A DNA stretch of 64,000 nucleotides from Aestuariibacter salexigens DSM 15300 (lineage in GTDB: Bacteria; Pseudomonadota; Gammaproteobacteria; Enterobacterales; Alteromonadaceae): positions 744,001 through 808,000 of the forward strand of contig NZ_AUBH01000001.1 in assembly GCF_000429145.1 (NCBI RefSeq), given 5' to 3'. Position numbers and translations under genes: made by a program. Below the pieces are notes generated by a model that made no database searches, was not told the DNA's origin, and was given only the letters and a program-made list of their open reading frames with translations. Below, one piece after another: positions 63,036 through 64,000 of the stretch (position 1 is its first letter; each line of letters begins with the position of its first letter).

Positions 63036-64000
63036 TTAATAAGTTCTAGCTTTCGGCGGGAACGCCTCACGCAGCTTAGGCTGCATATTCACTTCCCGAC
63101 GAGTCATAGATTCTGTTTGCGGACGATAGATAGAGTGGCACAGCCAATTCTCATCGTCACGGTCTGGATAATCGAAGCGGCTGTGTGCACCACGGGACTC
63201 GGTACGATAGTTCGCCGCTACCGCCGTGGAAAACGCCGTTTCCATCAGGTTGTCCAGTTCCAGACACTCGATTCGCTGGGTATTAAAGTCACTAGACTTA
63301 TCGTCAAGGCGCGCATGCTTGAGACGCTCGCGGATCTCTTTAAGCTGCTGAAGACCCTCAGCCATTGCCTCACCTTCTCTAAATACAGAGAAATTAAGCT
63401 GCATACATTCCTGCAAATCCTTTTTGATTTGCACCGGATCTTCGCCTTTGCCTTTCTCTGAGTTCTCCCAGCGATTAAATCTAACCAAGGCTTCCTCGAT
63501 GTCAGTCGCAGACGCATCGCGTGCATCAATTTCTGACAGCTTATCACCGAGGTGCAGGCCAGTCGCGCGACCAAATACGACAAGGTCAAGCAGCGAGTTA
63601 CCGCCCAGACGGTTGGCACCGTGCACCGATACGCAGGCAATCTCACCGCAGGCAAACAGACCGTTAATCAGGTAGTCATTACCGTTGTCGTCAACGCCAA
63701 TACACTGACCGTCGACGTTGGTGGGAATACCGCCCATCATATAGTGGCAGGTAGGAATAACCGGAATCGGTTCTTTCACAGGGTCAACGTGCGCGAAGGT
63801 ACGTGATAATTCGAGAATACCTGGCAGACGAGACTCCAGTACCTCTTTGCCCAGGTGGTCGAGTTTAAGTTTGATGTGGGTACCCCAAGGGCCTTCACAA
63901 CCTCGCCCTTCACGGATTTCCGTCATCATTGAACGGGCAACCACGTCACGACCAGCCAGGTCTTTGGCGTTGGGTGCATAGCGCTCCATAAAGCGTTCAC
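63036..64000 (-). CDS. sdhA: Succinate dehydrogenase flavoprotein subunit, 5' part outside the window
   Basis: The C-terminal ~320 residues of SdhA. The frame stays open past the first internal Met at 63989 (preceding codons read Glu-Arg-Phe, as in the family [19 protein letters not shown]), so the gene continues beyond the window. The capping-domain and active-site regions are present: [37 protein letters not shown], and the C-terminal [21 protein letters not shown]. The FAD-binding N-terminus is not visible. Confidence 0.97.
   Translation of the reverse strand, partial: ERFMERYAPNAKDLAGRDVVARSMMTEIREGRGCEGPWGTHIKLKLDHLGKEVLESRLPGILELSRTFAHVDPVKEPIPVIPTCHYMMGGIPTNVDGQCIGVDDNGNDYLINGLFACGEIACVSVHGANRLGGNSLLDLVVFGRATGLHLGDKLSEIDARDASATDIEEALVRFNRWENSEKGKGEDPVQIKKDLQECMQLNFSVFREGEAMAEGLQQLKEIRERLKHARLDDKSSDFNTQRIECLELDNLMETAFSTAVAANYRTESRGAHSRFDYPDRDDENWLCHSIYRPQTESMTRREVNMQPKLREAFPPKARTY

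Noticed and set aside
1-64000. tRNA, rRNA, riboswitch, insertion sequence or prophage genes
   Set aside because: No cloverleaf-like sequence, transposase, integrase, terminal repeats or phage structural genes could be recognised by reading; a covariance-model scan was not possible here.

Overview
The window looks like chromosomal DNA of a marine gammaproteobacterium of the Alteromonadales type. This rests on the housekeeping content (sbcB, ldhA, cmoM-elyC, sohB, yciK, glnS, sdhAB-sucABCD close to their enterobacterial counterparts), a Pla-1/cef (VolA) type lipase, a PsrA regulator, and a glucan locus with TonB-Xanth-Caul receptors and tryptophan-halogenase-like flavoproteins. No IS element, phage, CRISPR array, rRNA or tRNA gene was seen.

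Layout. 1-8.8 kb: a truncated TPR-like protein, exonuclease I, a FapA/DUF342 protein, a beta-hydroxyacid dehydrogenase, glutathione peroxidase, D-lactate dehydrogenase, CmoM, ElyC and YbgI. 8.9-19.3 kb: a small lysine/alanine-rich protein, PsrA with a palindromic operator, SohB, two large secreted lipoprotein hydrolases (an Ntn acylase and a VolA-like lipase), YciK and GlnS. 19.4-34.6 kb and 41.4-55.5 kb: an alpha-glucan (starch/glycogen/maltodextrin) utilisation locus. It holds a LacI-family regulator, five GH13 enzymes including a 1446-residue pullulanase, a GH97 and a GH31 enzyme, a GPH/MFS sugar transporter, an esterase, two TonB-dependent receptors and two halogenase-like proteins. 34.6-41.4 kb: an apparently unrelated insert with a NodU/TobZ-type carbamoyltransferase, an SxtJ membrane protein and a 50-residue DUF5989-type protein on one strand. 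Two tandem SGNH-hydrolase/TPR paralogues diverge from it, followed by a SYLF lipoprotein. 55.5-64 kb: sucD, sucC, sucB, sucA, sdhB and the 3' part of sdhA, all on the minus strand.

How the glucan genes fit together. Lipoprotein amylases and the pullulanase would cut polysaccharide at the cell surface. The TonB receptors would import maltodextrins, periplasmic GH97, GH31 and neopullulanase-like enzymes would process them, and the GPH/MFS carrier would take the products into the cytoplasm. Five copies of a 14-bp palindrome-like site (TGCATACGTATTCA or its complement) lie before the transcription units. At four of them the same layout recurs: operator, 5 bp, a -35-like TTG/CTG hexamer, 18 bp, a TA..AT -10. 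This suggests one regulon, probably run by the local LacI-family protein. The two TonB-receptor promoters also share a second 16-bp element exactly 10 bp from the operator.

The least understood parts are the carbamoyltransferase/SxtJ/DUF5989/SGNH module, the role of the two halogenase-like flavoproteins in glucan use, and the sucC promoter. That promoter has its -10 box inside the loop of the preceding terminator hairpin and is followed by an attenuator-like hairpin.
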